NCBI RefSeq assembly: GCF_025628885.1 | Contig: NZ_JAOTIF010000025.1 | Span: 26,681-90,680 of the forward strand | DNA: 64,000 nucleotides | Source: Paraflavisolibacter caeni | Lineage (GTDB): Bacteria; Bacteroidota; Bacteroidia; Chitinophagales; Chitinophagaceae | Direction: 5' to 3' | In this document: positions 54,867 through 63,782 of the stretch, piece after piece | Layout: the number at the start of each line of letters is the position of its first letter | Position numbering within the stretch: the stretch's first letter is position 1 | Made by a program: the position numbers and the translations under genes | Notes under the pieces: model-generated | What the model was told of the DNA's origin: nothing | The model's database searches: none | Seen by the model: the letters and a program-made list of their open reading frames with translations, nothing else

Positions 54867-57062
54867 TTATTTAAGTTCTGCGGTTTTATTATTACTAATG
54901 TCCTTACCCAGGCGTTGCAGGTAAGCGATTACAGCAATGACCTCCCTATCTGCGGGAACGTTGATGCTGTCTTTTTGCAGGTTCTTCGTAATGGCAGCGG
55001 CCTGGTTCATCAGGTCCTGATTAGCTATCTTTTCGTAACCAGCTTCATAGGGTACACCCAGTTTACGCATGGCATTAATTTTTGCCGCTGTACTAGCTGT
55101 ATCCAGCTTATGATCGATCAGGAATGAGTAAGGAGGCATTATAGAACCAGTTGAAATTGACTGAGGGTCATCCAGGTGGTTAAAATGCCAAGTGTCTGAT
55201 TTCCTGTTGTTACCTGCGCCTTCACGACCGAGATCCGGGCCAGTACGTTTTGAACCCCATTGGAATGGATGGTCATAAACAAACTCTCCAGCTTTTGAAT
55301 ATTCGCCATAGCGTTCGGTTTCAGAACGGAAAGGACGAACCATTTGCGAGTGACAGGTATAGCAACCTTCACGTACATAGATATCGCGACCCTGTAATTC
55401 CAATGGCGTGTAAGGTTTTACACTGGCAATGGTTGGGATGTTTGATTTCACCAAAAAGGTTGGGATCATTTCCACTGCACCACCAATCAGGATTACAATA
55501 AGGGATGCCACCAATAGGGGAGTTGGTTTTCTTTCAATCCAGCGATGCCAGTGTTCGCCTGCATGCTTTTTGTAAACCTTTTCCATTGCAGGAGCTTCTG
55601 CTTGTTCATTAGCCAGCAAGCTTCCCTTCTTGGCTGTTTTGAACAGGTTGTACATCATAAGGATAGCACCAATTACAAACAACGCTCCACCAAATGAACG
55701 AGTGGCATAAAACGGCTTCATGAAAGTTACCGTTTCAAGGAACTGGTATTTCAATTGACCACTGGGTGTAAATTGTTTCCACATGGATGCCTGAGCAAAG
55801 CCGGCCCAATACATTGGAACTGCATAGAAAAGGATACCTAAAGTAGCAATCCAGAAATGTGCATTCGCCAGTTTTTTAGAATACAGGTCAGTACGGTAAA
55901 TTCTAGGAACCAGCCAGTAAAGGATACCGAAAGTGAGCATAGCATTCCAGCCTAGACCACCTACGTGAACGTGTGCAATTGTCCAGTCAGTAAAGTGGCT
56001 GATGGCATTGATGCTTTTCAGTGACATCATCGGACCTTCGAATGTAGCCATACCATAAGCAGTCACAGCGACTACCAGGAATTTCAGGATAACATCTTCT
56101 CTTACTTTATCCCATGCGCCCCGCAGCGTTAAAAGACCGTTGATCATGCCGCCCCAGCTTGGGAATATCAGTGAAAAGGAGAATACAATACCCAATGATT
56201 GAGCCCAGTTGGGTAAAGCTGTATAAAGCAGGTGGTGAGGACCAGCCCATATGTAAATAAATATCAGCGACCAGAAGTGGATGATGGAAAGTTTGTATGA
56301 AAATACCGGCCTGTTGGCTGCCTTGGGTAAGAAGTAATACATCAATCCCAGGTAAGGGGTTGTTAAGAAGAAGGCAACAGCATTGTGGCCATACCACCAT
56401 TGCACCAACGCATCTTGTACGCCTGCAAAGGCGGAGTAGCTTTTGAGAAAGCTAACGGGCAATTCAAAAGAGTTTACGATATGCAGAACAGCAACTGTAA
56501 CGAAAGTTGCAATGTAAAACCAGATGGCTACGTATAGGTGTCGTTCACGGCGTTTGAAAATTGTAGCAAACATGTTCCATCCAAAAACAACCCAGATGAT
56601 GGTTATTGCAATGTCTATTGGCCATTCCAATTCAGCATATTCTTTACCTGTGGTAAAGCCCAAGGGGAGGGTTATGGCTGCGGCAACGATAATTGCTTGC
56701 CAACCCCAGAAATGGATCCTGCTGAGTACATCAGAGGCCATGCGGGTTTTCAGCAGGCGTTGCAGTGAATAATAATACCCCATGAAGATACCATTACCTA
56801 CAAAGGCAAAGATCACAGCATTGGTATGGAGTGGACGGAGGCGTCCAAAGTTGACATAAGGCTGTAAGTTTAATACGGTTGGAAATACCAGTTGTAAAGC
56901 AGCCCAGAGTCCGGCAAGCATACCTACAACGCCCCAGATAATGGTGGCAGCGGCAAAATTGCGAACGATGGCATTGTCATAGTAGAAGGTTTCTCTATTA
57001 ACAGCAGCCGTTTGATGAGGTTTTACCGCATCGTTTTCATGATTGAGTTTTTCAAGTTGCAT
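54867..57062 (-). CDS. ccoNO: CcoN-CcoO fusion, catalytic cbb3 oxidase subunit
   Basis: A 731-residue protein that combines the twelve-helix haem-copper subunit CcoN (to about residue 480) with the monohaem cytochrome CcoO. In CcoN the ligands are in LRPLHTNAVIFAFVGN and the binuclear centre segment WYGHNAVAFFLTTPYLGLMY, then HIHVG-like HVHVGGLGWN. In CcoO the haem motif is CYTCHSQ (Cys567, Cys570, His571) within GRDIYVREGCYTCHS. The fusion of two subunits that are separate in Proteobacteria is a common feature of Bacteroidota. It reduces oxygen with high affinity. It is the main gene of the operon. Confidence 0.95.
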   Translation of the reverse strand: MQLEKLNHENDAVKPHQTAAVNRETFYYDNAIVRNFAAATIIWGVVGMLAGLWAALQLVFPTVLNLQPYVNFGRLRPLHTNAVIFAFVGNGIFMGYYYSLQRLLKTRMASDVLSRIHFWGWQAIIVAAAITLPLGFTTGKEYAELEWPIDIAITIIWVVFGWNMFATIFKRRERHLYVAIWFYIATFVTVAVLHIVNSFELPVSFLKSYSAFAGVQDALVQWWYGHNAVAFFLTTPYLGLMYYFLPKAANRPVFSYKLSIIHFWSLIFIYIWAGPHHLLYTALPNWAQSLGIVFSFSLIFPSWGGMINGLLTLRGAWDKVREDVILKFLVVAVTAYGMATFEGPMMSLKSINAISHFTDWTIAHVHVGGLGWNAMLTFGILYWLVPRIYRTDLYSKKLANAHFWIATLGILFYAVPMYWAGFAQASMWKQFTPSGQLKYQFLETVTFMKPFYATRSFGGALFVIGAILMMYNLFKTAKKGSLLANEQAEAPAMEKVYKKHAGEHWHRWIERKPTPLLVASLIVILIGGAVEMIPTFLVKSNIPTIASVKPYTPLELQGRDIYVREGCYTCHSQMVRPFRSETERYGEYSKAGEFVYDHPFQWGSKRTGPDLGREGAGNNRKSDTWHFNHLDDPQSISTGSIMPPYSFLIDHKLDTASTAAKINAMRKLGVPYEAGYEKIANQDLMNQAAAITKNLQKDSINVPADREVIAVIAYLQRLGKDISNNKTAELK

Positions 57063-57082
57063 GAATCTGTATTGTTTTGGAA

Positions 57083-57259
57083 TTAAGAGATTTTGCTATT
57101 GCTATTGTTGTTATTTGAAGGATTGTCGTCGAAGAGCATACGTACAGAAGGTGTATAATCATCATCATACTGGCCTTTTTTTACCGACCAGATGAAAGCT
57201 GCTAAAAACCCTCCTGCTACCAATATGCTGATAGCAATTAAGATTACTAATACACCCAT
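57083..57259 (-). CDS. ccoS: CcoS, small cbb3 oxidase maturation protein
   Basis: A 58-residue protein starting MGVLVILIAISILVAGGFLA and then AFIWSVKKGQYDDDYTPSVR. The hydrophobic helix followed by an F-W-x-V-K-x-GQYDD block is the signature of CcoS, which is needed for copper and haem insertion into the oxidase. The tail is rich in Asn and Ser. It starts 196 bases upstream of ccoNO and ends 20 bases before its start. It is short and easy to miss, but the motif is clear. Confidence 0.9.
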   Translation of the reverse strand: MGVLVILIAISILVAGGFLAAFIWSVKKGQYDDDYTPSVRMLFDDNPSNNNNSNSKIS

Positions 57260-57294
57260 TAAAGCATGATTTTATAAATTCAAAAATATTTTTC

Positions 57295-57324
57295 ATCATA
57301 CGCGTGTCGTATGATATATCTCAA
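57295..57324 (-). promoter_or_regulatory. Inverted repeat and FNR/CRP-like site upstream of ccoS
   Basis: ATCATACG at 57295-57302 is exactly complementary to CGTATGAT at 57308-57315. Overlapping it, on the - strand, TTGAG-ATAT-ATCAT at 57311-57324 matches 8 of 10 bases of the FNR/CRP-family consensus TTGAT-N4-ATCAA. Both lie 36-66 bases upstream of the ccoS start. An oxygen-sensing CRP/FNR-type regulator binding here is an inference. Confidence 0.4.
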
Positions 57325-57555
57325 GTTGTTGCATGACGATTATCAGTTTAAAGAGATGTTTATTGAATAATGAGGTGGAAATCAACTACTCAATAAGGTT
57401 CTTTATATGCTGTTTTAAAATCGTCTCTTATGTCTTTTTTATAATATTTATGACTAAGATCAAGTGATTATAAAGTATGTTTTGTCCAATTATTGGCTGA
57501 AATGGTTGAGCTTTTAGAACAATTTTCACGAATGGCCATAAGTTTTTTTCTTCAT

Positions 57556-60000
57556 TTATAGTCCTTTCTTTCTCGCTGAAACAGATGTTGCTATTGTTAC
57601 AAATGTTACAATTGAAATGGAGCTTAATGGCATCAAAATGGCCGCTACCAAGGGAGAAAGTAATGCCTGGACGGCAAAACTTAATCCAACGATATTGTAT
57701 AAGATTGAAAGGATAAAGCTTGCTGTTACAATAAATTTCCCTGACCTGGCATATGCTAAAAATGCATGGAGCTTGCCTGCCTGGGTGCTATCCATTATCG
57801 CATCACAGGCTGGTGTAAACTGGCTGGTGTTTTCACTCACAGCAACGCCTACATCACTCTGCCTGAGTGCGCCTGCATCGTTCAGGCCATCACCAAGCAT
57901 CAATACCCGGCTGGCCGGATCCTGGTCTTTCAACAATTTGATGTATTCCAGTTTGCTTTGAGGGGATTGATTAAACTGCAGGGGCGCGGTTGTACCAAAG
58001 ATCTGCTGGAGGTTTTCTTTTTCTGCTGCATTATCCCCTGACAAAACATGCAGGTCGAATTTCCCTTCATTTAATTTCCTGGCCATTTCTTTGACGCCTT
58101 GCCTATAGCTGTTGCTAATCTGGAAACAGCCACGGGTTTGTCCATTTATGGCTATCCAAACCTGGGTTCCATTGGCAGGGGCTTTAAGCTGCTCACCAGT
58201 TACAAAAGTTTGAGACCCAATACGGATATGGGAATTGCTAATGGTTGCTTCAATTCCTTTTCCGGCCAGTTCCCTGAAGTTTTCAACGTATAAGTTTTCT
58301 ATGGTTTCTTCCTGAAGAAAAGCTTTTTTCAGCATACGACTTAGCGGGTGGGCAGATTCTTTAACGGCTGAATAAATGATGCTTTTTTCTGCCTGGGTCA
58401 ATGGTTGTCCATTGAATTCAATCGTAGCTTTTGCGGTATGGGTGAGCGTACCTGTTTTATCAAAAACTATGGTGTTGATGCGGGACAGTGCCTCAATGAT
58501 AGAAGAATTCTTAAGATAGAACTGGTTTTTGCCAAAGATGCGCAGCATATTGCCAAAAGTGAACGTAGCAGATAGCAATAAGGAGCAGGGGCAAGCTACG
58601 ATCAGTGCGGCGGAAACTGCGGGTAAAATATTAGCAGGATTTACAAACCACCAATAGATCCCGGCGCTAGCCGCAATAGAGAAGAGTACGACAGTAAAAT
58701 AGCGGCTCCAAGGGTGGATGAAGGATTTGTCCTTGTTTTTCTGAGGTCCAAAAACCTCATTGTTGTTCCAGAGCTGGGTAATATAGCTTTGTGAAACCGT
58801 TTTCACTACTTGTAGTTCTATGCTGCCGCTTAATTGCCTGGCACCAGCATAAATGAGTTCTCCCTTGTTTTTAACAACGGGAGTGTTTTCGCCTGAAACA
58901 AAACTGTAGTCGATATTGCCTTCACCTTTGATCAGTACTGCATCGGCAGGAATCATTTCATTGTGACGAACGATGATGTGGTCGTCTGATTGCAAGGCGC
59001 TAATGGGGACGGGCGATTCTTTACCATCTTTTATCACAGTAACACCAAGAGGGAAGTATGATTTGTAGTCCCTGTCAAAAGAAAAGGAGTCATAGGTTTT
59101 ATTCTGAAACCAGCGGCCGGCAAGCATAAATAAAACAATGCCCGCCATGGAGTCGAAATAGCCGGCTCCCGTGCCGGAAAGTACTTCGTATACGCTTCGG
59201 GAGAAAGTAATTAAAATGGACAATGCAATAGGAGCATCGATGTTCAGCCATTTTTGCTGAAGGCCTTTCCAGGCAGAAATAAAGAATTCAGAGGCGCAGT
59301 AAAAGAATACCGGCAGTGCCAGGAACAGGTTTAAATAGCTGAAAATATGCTTTAGATAGCTTTCTGTAATGTTCCCGGAAGAAAAATATTCGGGGAAACT
59401 TAGCATCATGATATTGCTGAAACAAAATCCGGCAACACCAATTTTGAATATCTGCTTCCTGGAGACTTTCCTTGGTTTTTTCGCCTCAGAGTCGTTGAAA
59501 CTGATATATGGCTCATAGCCCACGAATGCCAGGAGTTCCACCACTTTCCTTAATGAAGTGGCTTCTGGGTTGAAGGCTATGAAGATCTCCTTACGGCCAA
59601 AGTTAGTTTTGGAAAACAGGATCCCCGGCTGGATGGTATGCAGGTTTTCCAAAAGCCAGATACAGGAAGCACAGTGCATTTGGGGGAGGTAAAAACTCAC
59701 ATGGCTTTGGGTGCCGTCGGTGAACCTGATTAACTTTTGTTGGACATCAGCGTGATCCAGATAGGCGAACTTTTCAGTGGCGAACTTGCCTTTTATTTTG
59801 ATTCCGGGAGTTTGACTTAATTCATAATAGTTGCAAAGGCCGTTTTCTTTGAGGAGTCCATAGACGAATTTGCAGCCTTCGCAGCAGAAGAAGTGATTGT
59901 CGTCTGATAAGCTATTGTCGCAGGTTTCGCCACAATGATAGCATTGTACGATTCCCTGGACTGGCATTGGCTTTTTTGTATTAGCTACAATGGCTTCCAT
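57556..60000 (-). CDS. ccoI: CcoI-like copper-transporting P-type ATPase
   Basis: An 814-residue P1B-type ATPase. It begins with a Cys-rich zinc-ribbon-like segment (CYHCGETCDN, then FFCCEGCKFVYGLL), then the HMA-type domain with MHCASCIW (about residues 107-114). Later come helices, the metal site VACPCSLLLS (Cys470, Cys472), the phosphorylation motif DKTGTLT (Asp514) and MLGDGLNDAGALR. Proteins with this N-terminus occur next to cbb3 genes and export copper to the periplasm for oxidase assembly. It is the first gene of the group on this strand, with a 296-base gap to ccoS that contains an inverted repeat. Confidence 0.92.
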   Translation of the reverse strand: MEAIVANTKKPMPVQGIVQCYHCGETCDNSLSDDNHFFCCEGCKFVYGLLKENGLCNYYELSQTPGIKIKGKFATEKFAYLDHADVQQKLIRFTDGTQSHVSFYLPQMHCASCIWLLENLHTIQPGILFSKTNFGRKEIFIAFNPEATSLRKVVELLAFVGYEPYISFNDSEAKKPRKVSRKQIFKIGVAGFCFSNIMMLSFPEYFSSGNITESYLKHIFSYLNLFLALPVFFYCASEFFISAWKGLQQKWLNIDAPIALSILITFSRSVYEVLSGTGAGYFDSMAGIVLFMLAGRWFQNKTYDSFSFDRDYKSYFPLGVTVIKDGKESPVPISALQSDDHIIVRHNEMIPADAVLIKGEGNIDYSFVSGENTPVVKNKGELIYAGARQLSGSIELQVVKTVSQSYITQLWNNNEVFGPQKNKDKSFIHPWSRYFTVVLFSIAASAGIYWWFVNPANILPAVSAALIVACPCSLLLSATFTFGNMLRIFGKNQFYLKNSSIIEALSRINTIVFDKTGTLTHTAKATIEFNGQPLTQAEKSIIYSAVKESAHPLSRMLKKAFLQEETIENLYVENFRELAGKGIEATISNSHIRIGSQTFVTGEQLKAPANGTQVWIAINGQTRGCFQISNSYRQGVKEMARKLNEGKFDLHVLSGDNAAEKENLQQIFGTTAPLQFNQSPQSKLEYIKLLKDQDPASRVLMLGDGLNDAGALRQSDVGVAVSENTSQFTPACDAIMDSTQAGKLHAFLAYARSGKFIVTASFILSILYNIVGLSFAVQALLSPLVAAILMPLSSISIVTFVTIATSVSARKKGL

Positions 60001-60376
60001 TATTTTATGGGTTGGTTTTCAGAAAGAAGCAAAGTTTCAGACATAGGCCTGCATAAATTCTGAGGATTATCAGGTGGAAAAATGAGAGAGGTCAGGATGG
60101 GGTGGTTGAGAAAGGATATATACTGGTTAATTTTTATTTAATAATAACTTTTATACACCGAGTTAAATCAATATATTTATATATGGAATGCTATTTGATC
60201 TGTCTTTAATAATCCAACACTGCTGGAATAGTGGGCTTTTATGATACAACCAGTATAATAGTTAGTTGAAATAAACTTTAGATCCGGGTTGAACCTTTGC
60301 CTGGATCCGTATATAATAGCATTTTTCCGGCAATCGTTTACTAATACGAACTGTTTTGGGGCTAAAAAACACCACT
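60001..60376. other. Intergenic stretch between divergent ccoI and the GYF-like gene
   Basis: About 375 A/T-rich bases, holding the start regions of two divergent genes. GATCCGGG at 60281-60288 and CCTGGATC at 60300-60307 form an 8-base imperfect inverted repeat 70-95 bases before the GYF-like gene. No gene or clear promoter box is supported. Confidence 0.4.
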
Positions 60377-61846
60377 ATGCAAAAGGGTTATTTACTTTTA
60401 AGAGACAATCACCAATCGGGGCCTTTTAGTCTTGAAGAACTTTTGCAACATGAATTGAAGACAACTGATCTCGTTTGGGAAGAAGGAAGGAGCGCTGGCT
60501 GGTCCTTTCCCTACGAAATTGCATCTTTAAAGCCATTTCTACACTTAGAAGCCCCTCCTGTTCAAAAGGAAAAAGAAGTAAAGCGAGATGATGCGCCGCA
60601 TCAAGAGATTTTAGCTTCAGATATGGATGCCCCTTTTGCTTCCAAATCAGTGACCTCCAAGAATGTTTATGTTTCCTTGCCCGATCATCATTTGCATAGG
60701 GAGGAACACCAACATGAGCATTTAGAAGAAACTCTAGAGCAGAAGGCTGAAGCTATCCGGAAAAGGGCTTTTGCAGCTTTAGAGCATGGTTCTTCAACAG
60801 AAAATAGAACATTGAAACCGGAATCCATGCTTTTTGATACGCCATATGAGTTAGAAACCAAGGTTGCCAGGACCACCAGTGAAATTGGGGAAGACTATTC
60901 TGCATGGTTGTATACGAAGCAAATTCAAAAAAAGAAGAAGGCAAGAAGGAGAAAAAGCATTCTGACCGGGGTGTCTGTGGTGTTCCTGATTTCCTTAGGC
61001 ATTATATTTTACAAGGGAGTCCTTATTAATAATTATGAGGATATAGTTGGAGCAAAGCCGACCCTGGAACTTAAGAAGGATGATGTGGCACAAGGGAATG
61101 TACAGCCTCAAAATTTAAGCAGGTCCCTTACCAATGAACCTACATCTGGATTGGCAACTGGTCCAAATACTGATACAAGCATGGTTCCCGGTTCAATCGA
61201 AAAGGCCAAAGTAAATTCTAAACAAGCTCATAATAATCATTCACTGAAACCAATTGAGACAATCAGTAATAGCATTGCGAAGGATGATAGCAACCATGAA
61301 ACAACACCTGTGGAAAGCTTAGATACTGCGCAAATTATCAATGATAAAGTAACAGAGGATGTTGCAGCAGAATCCAAGAAAAAGGAAAAATCCGGAGGTA
61401 AAAAAAATGGTTTCTTTGGGAGGCTATTTGGATCGAGGGATAGAACTGAAAATAACGAGGTGAAAACTGAAGAAACAAATACAGCGCAAGCGCCAGTAGA
61501 AAGTGTCCCAAAACGGAAGTCTGAGACATCACATACAGCAACTAACATTACTAATTTTATCAGTGTCAGTTCAAACGTTCCTGCAGAAAGCTTGTGGATG
61601 TTGGGAGTACAAGGGTTAAAACTAACGTTGACCAATAAGAGCAATGAGACCGTTAAAACCGCTACTGTAGAGGTTCGATATTATAATGAGGACAAGGACT
61701 TACTGGAAAAGAAAGTTGTTTATTTCAACAATGTTTCGCCCAAATCGTCCCAAACAGTTGCGGCGCCTGACCATCGTTTGGCAGAACGCACTGATTACCA
61801 GTTGGTTTCTGCTGTTCCGAAGGAAGATGGATATGTAAGACAGTAG
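60377..61846 (+). CDS. Protein with N-terminal GYF_2-like domain, one membrane helix and a C-terminal beta domain
   Basis: The ATG at 60377 begins MQKGYLLLRDNHQSGPFSLE; a TTG 21 bases upstream adds seven residues. The 489-residue protein starts with a GYF_2/DUF4339-like domain (SGPFSLEELLQHELKTTDLV, WEEGRSAGWSFPYEIASL). A charged linker follows, then a single membrane helix (SILTGVSVVFLISLGIIFYK, about residues 205-225). A low-complexity Ser/Thr/Lys region to about residue 390 separates it from a small beta-sandwich (LKLTLTNKSNETVKTATVEV). GYF-like domains bind proline-rich peptides or act as protein-interaction modules. The organisation suggests a cytoplasmic sensor joined to an exported beta domain. 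Function is unknown. Confidence 0.6.
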   Translation: MQKGYLLLRDNHQSGPFSLEELLQHELKTTDLVWEEGRSAGWSFPYEIASLKPFLHLEAPPVQKEKEVKRDDAPHQEILASDMDAPFASKSVTSKNVYVSLPDHHLHREEHQHEHLEETLEQKAEAIRKRAFAALEHGSSTENRTLKPESMLFDTPYELETKVARTTSEIGEDYSAWLYTKQIQKKKKARRRKSILTGVSVVFLISLGIIFYKGVLINNYEDIVGAKPTLELKKDDVAQGNVQPQNLSRSLTNEPTSGLATGPNTDTSMVPGSIEKAKVNSKQAHNNHSLKPIETISNSIAKDDSNHETTPVESLDTAQIINDKVTEDVAAESKKKEKSGGKKNGFFGRLFGSRDRTENNEVKTEETNTAQAPVESVPKRKSETSHTATNITNFISVSSNVPAESLWMLGVQGLKLTLTNKSNETVKTATVEVRYYNEDKDLLEKKVVYFNNVSPKSSQTVAAPDHRLAERTDYQLVSAVPKEDGYVRQ

Positions 61847-61908
61847 AGATATGGTTAGGTATGCAAGTTTTTGTGGGATTGTATTGAGGATGGCTTTATT
61901 TTACACCC

Positions 61909-62631
61909 ATGCAAACTGATTTTTGGTTGTTGCTGGCGCTTTTATTAAGCGCCATGTTTTTAAGTGTCAGGACAGGTAAGCTAGATTTGGCCGGTGCACT
62001 TACTGGTGGCCTGATAGGTTTTCTGATTTACCTAGGGGCAGGTTTTACGGGTATTGCAATGATTGGTGCTTTTTTTATCCTGGGCACGGCTGCTACTTCA
62101 TGGAAAATAAATTACAAACAACAGCTTCATTTGGAAGAAATGGGGAGGGGGAAGAGGAAAGCCAGCCAGGTTTTGGCAAACGGGGGTGTTGCTGCCTTAC
62201 TAGGATTGATGACTATTTTTTTTCCTGAACATCAAGTTTTATTCAGCATGATGATGGCCGCAAGCCTATCTTCTGCAACCGCTGATACGTTGTCTTCTGA
62301 ATTGGGCAATGTTTATGGCAGAAGGTTTTATAATATACTTACCTTCCGAAAGGACAAAAGGGGATTAGATGGCGTGGTAAGTCTGGAAGGTACACTTTGT
62401 GGCATTGCAGGAAGTGTGATCATTGCTCTTATTTACGTAACCGGTTTAAGCTGGAGCAGATATTTCTGGCTGATCATTATTGCCGGAACGGCAGGCAATA
62501 TTTTAGATTCAGTGTTAGGAGCCACACTTCAGCGCAAGCGTTTTATCAACAATGATGCAGTGAATTTTTTTAATACACTTGCTGCTGCTTTGATTGCACT
62601 GATCTTACAAAGTATTGGATCGTCCCTTTGA
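61909..62631 (+). CDS. DUF92-family membrane protein
   Basis: A 240-residue protein with about six or seven hydrophobic segments and the DUF92 motifs: LAGALTGGLIGFLIYLGAGF, KASQVLANGGVAALLG, SSATADTLSSELGNVYG, GLDGVVSLEGTLCGIAGS. The family includes plant VTE6, a phytyl-phosphate kinase, so lipid or isoprenoid phosphate metabolism at the membrane is suspected. The bacterial role is not established. It follows the GYF-like gene on the same strand by 62 bases and converges with the SDR gene, seven bases apart. Confidence 0.8.
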   Translation: MQTDFWLLLALLLSAMFLSVRTGKLDLAGALTGGLIGFLIYLGAGFTGIAMIGAFFILGTAATSWKINYKQQLHLEEMGRGKRKASQVLANGGVAALLGLMTIFFPEHQVLFSMMMAASLSSATADTLSSELGNVYGRRFYNILTFRKDKRGLDGVVSLEGTLCGIAGSVIIALIYVTGLSWSRYFWLIIIAGTAGNILDSVLGATLQRKRFINNDAVNFFNTLAAALIALILQSIGSSL

Positions 62632-62638
62632 CCGGAGG

Positions 62639-63604
62639 TCATCCCTTTTGCCGCATTAATAGTATGCCAGCAACGGTTGCAAACAGTAAAAGGCCTATGG
62701 TGCGTTTATGAGATGAGACCGCATTGCTCCATCCCCCATGAATACTGGTGCCAAATTCAACCGGTTCAAAAAGGTTTCCGCTTGTTTCTGCTGTGTGTTC
62801 GGCTTTTTTCAGGTAGGATTCGATAACGCTTGCAGTTATGGACCGTGAAAGGCCTGGGAAAATTGCATGTGCAAGCCTTAGAAAGGTCGAGGTACTTCCT
62901 ATGGTTTTAGCGTTCCGGGGATTTTTTGCTATGCATACGGTTGCCCGTGCAACTCTTTGTGGATCGTAGACCGGAGGTGCTGGTTTTATATAGCGGCCTG
63001 TGTAGTTTGCGGCGTGCTGAATACCTGGTGTATCGAGGAATCCCGGGAACAGGTCGCAAACATGGATATCATGCCATTGGTGCAATTCACCTCGTAACGC
63101 TTCGGAAAAGCCTCTCAGTCCAAACTTGCTTGCGGAATAGCCAATTGCATATGGAACTGGGAACCATCCTCCAACAGAAATGTTGTTAATCAGAATTCCA
63201 TGTCCTTGCCGTTTGAAAAACGGGATTACAGCGGCGGCGCCATTTATATACCCAATCAAGTTGGTTTGGATTACCTGATTGTGTATTTCTACCGGCGCTT
63301 CATCGATAGCGCCGGCTGCAAGTACACCTGCATTGTTCACCCAAACGTCAATTTTTCCACTGAAATCTATGGCTGCCTGAGCCAATCTTTTTACTGCTAC
63401 CGGATCCGTGACATCAGTAATTACTTTTAATGCCTTACCGCCGAGATTATCGCATTCTACTGCTACTTCTGTCAGCGCCTGTTCTCTTCTTGCTGCCAGT
63501 ACCAAATCAGCCCCTGAGCGAGCGAACTCTAATGCTATGGCGCGTCCTACGCCACTTGAGGCGCCGGTGATGACCACTGTCTTTCCTGTTAAGTTTTTTC
63601 CCAT
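62639..63604 (-). CDS. Short-chain dehydrogenase/reductase (SDR) with C-terminal membrane helix
   Basis: A 321-residue protein. The NAD(P)-binding motif TGASSGVG is near residue 14, NNAG near 90, and the catalytic YSASK near 155 after INNISVGG. Residues after about 240 are an extension with a final hydrophobic helix (GLLLFATVAGILLM) that may anchor the protein to the membrane. The coenzyme preference is likely NADP, because AARR follows the second strand. The substrate is not evident. Relatives with this extension are common in environmental Bacteroidota and Proteobacteria. Unlike the fragment at 24078 this SDR is complete. Confidence 0.85.
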   Translation of the reverse strand: MGKNLTGKTVVITGASSGVGRAIALEFARSGADLVLAARREQALTEVAVECDNLGGKALKVITDVTDPVAVKRLAQAAIDFSGKIDVWVNNAGVLAAGAIDEAPVEIHNQVIQTNLIGYINGAAAVIPFFKRQGHGILINNISVGGWFPVPYAIGYSASKFGLRGFSEALRGELHQWHDIHVCDLFPGFLDTPGIQHAANYTGRYIKPAPPVYDPQRVARATVCIAKNPRNAKTIGSTSTFLRLAHAIFPGLSRSITASVIESYLKKAEHTAETSGNLFEPVEFGTSIHGGWSNAVSSHKRTIGLLLFATVAGILLMRQKG

Positions 63605-63740
63605 GGTTGTTGGACTTTGTTTATTAATAGATGGCAGGTGAAAGTTAATTTCTATTGTCCTTGTTCATGGCTGAACTTTTAAATAAAGCAATAAAACAGC
63701 AGGTACAAAAATCACACCTTAGATGGCAGGGGGTAAATGA
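63605..63740. other. Non-coding stretch before the terminal repeat
   Basis: Upstream region of the SDR gene, without a gene or a clear promoter box. Together with the stretch after the heptamer array (63783-64000) it makes the last 396 bases of the window free of supported coding sequence. Confidence 0.5.
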
Positions 63741-63782
63741 CAGAAGTTAGTTGAAAGTTGATAGATGATAGACGGGTGGTGA
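63741..63782. repeat. Heptamer tandem repeats near the window end
   Basis: In steps of seven the units are CAGAAGT, TAGTTGA, AAGTTGA, TAGATGA, TAGACGG and GTGGTGA. The copies are imperfect but keep the period. The type is similar to the arrays at 34082 and 52235. No gene is seen in the 218 bases that follow. Confidence 0.55.

Noticed and set aside
57617..57961. Open frame on the + strand within the ccoI gene
   Set aside because: Shadow of the well-supported P-type ATPase on the opposite strand.
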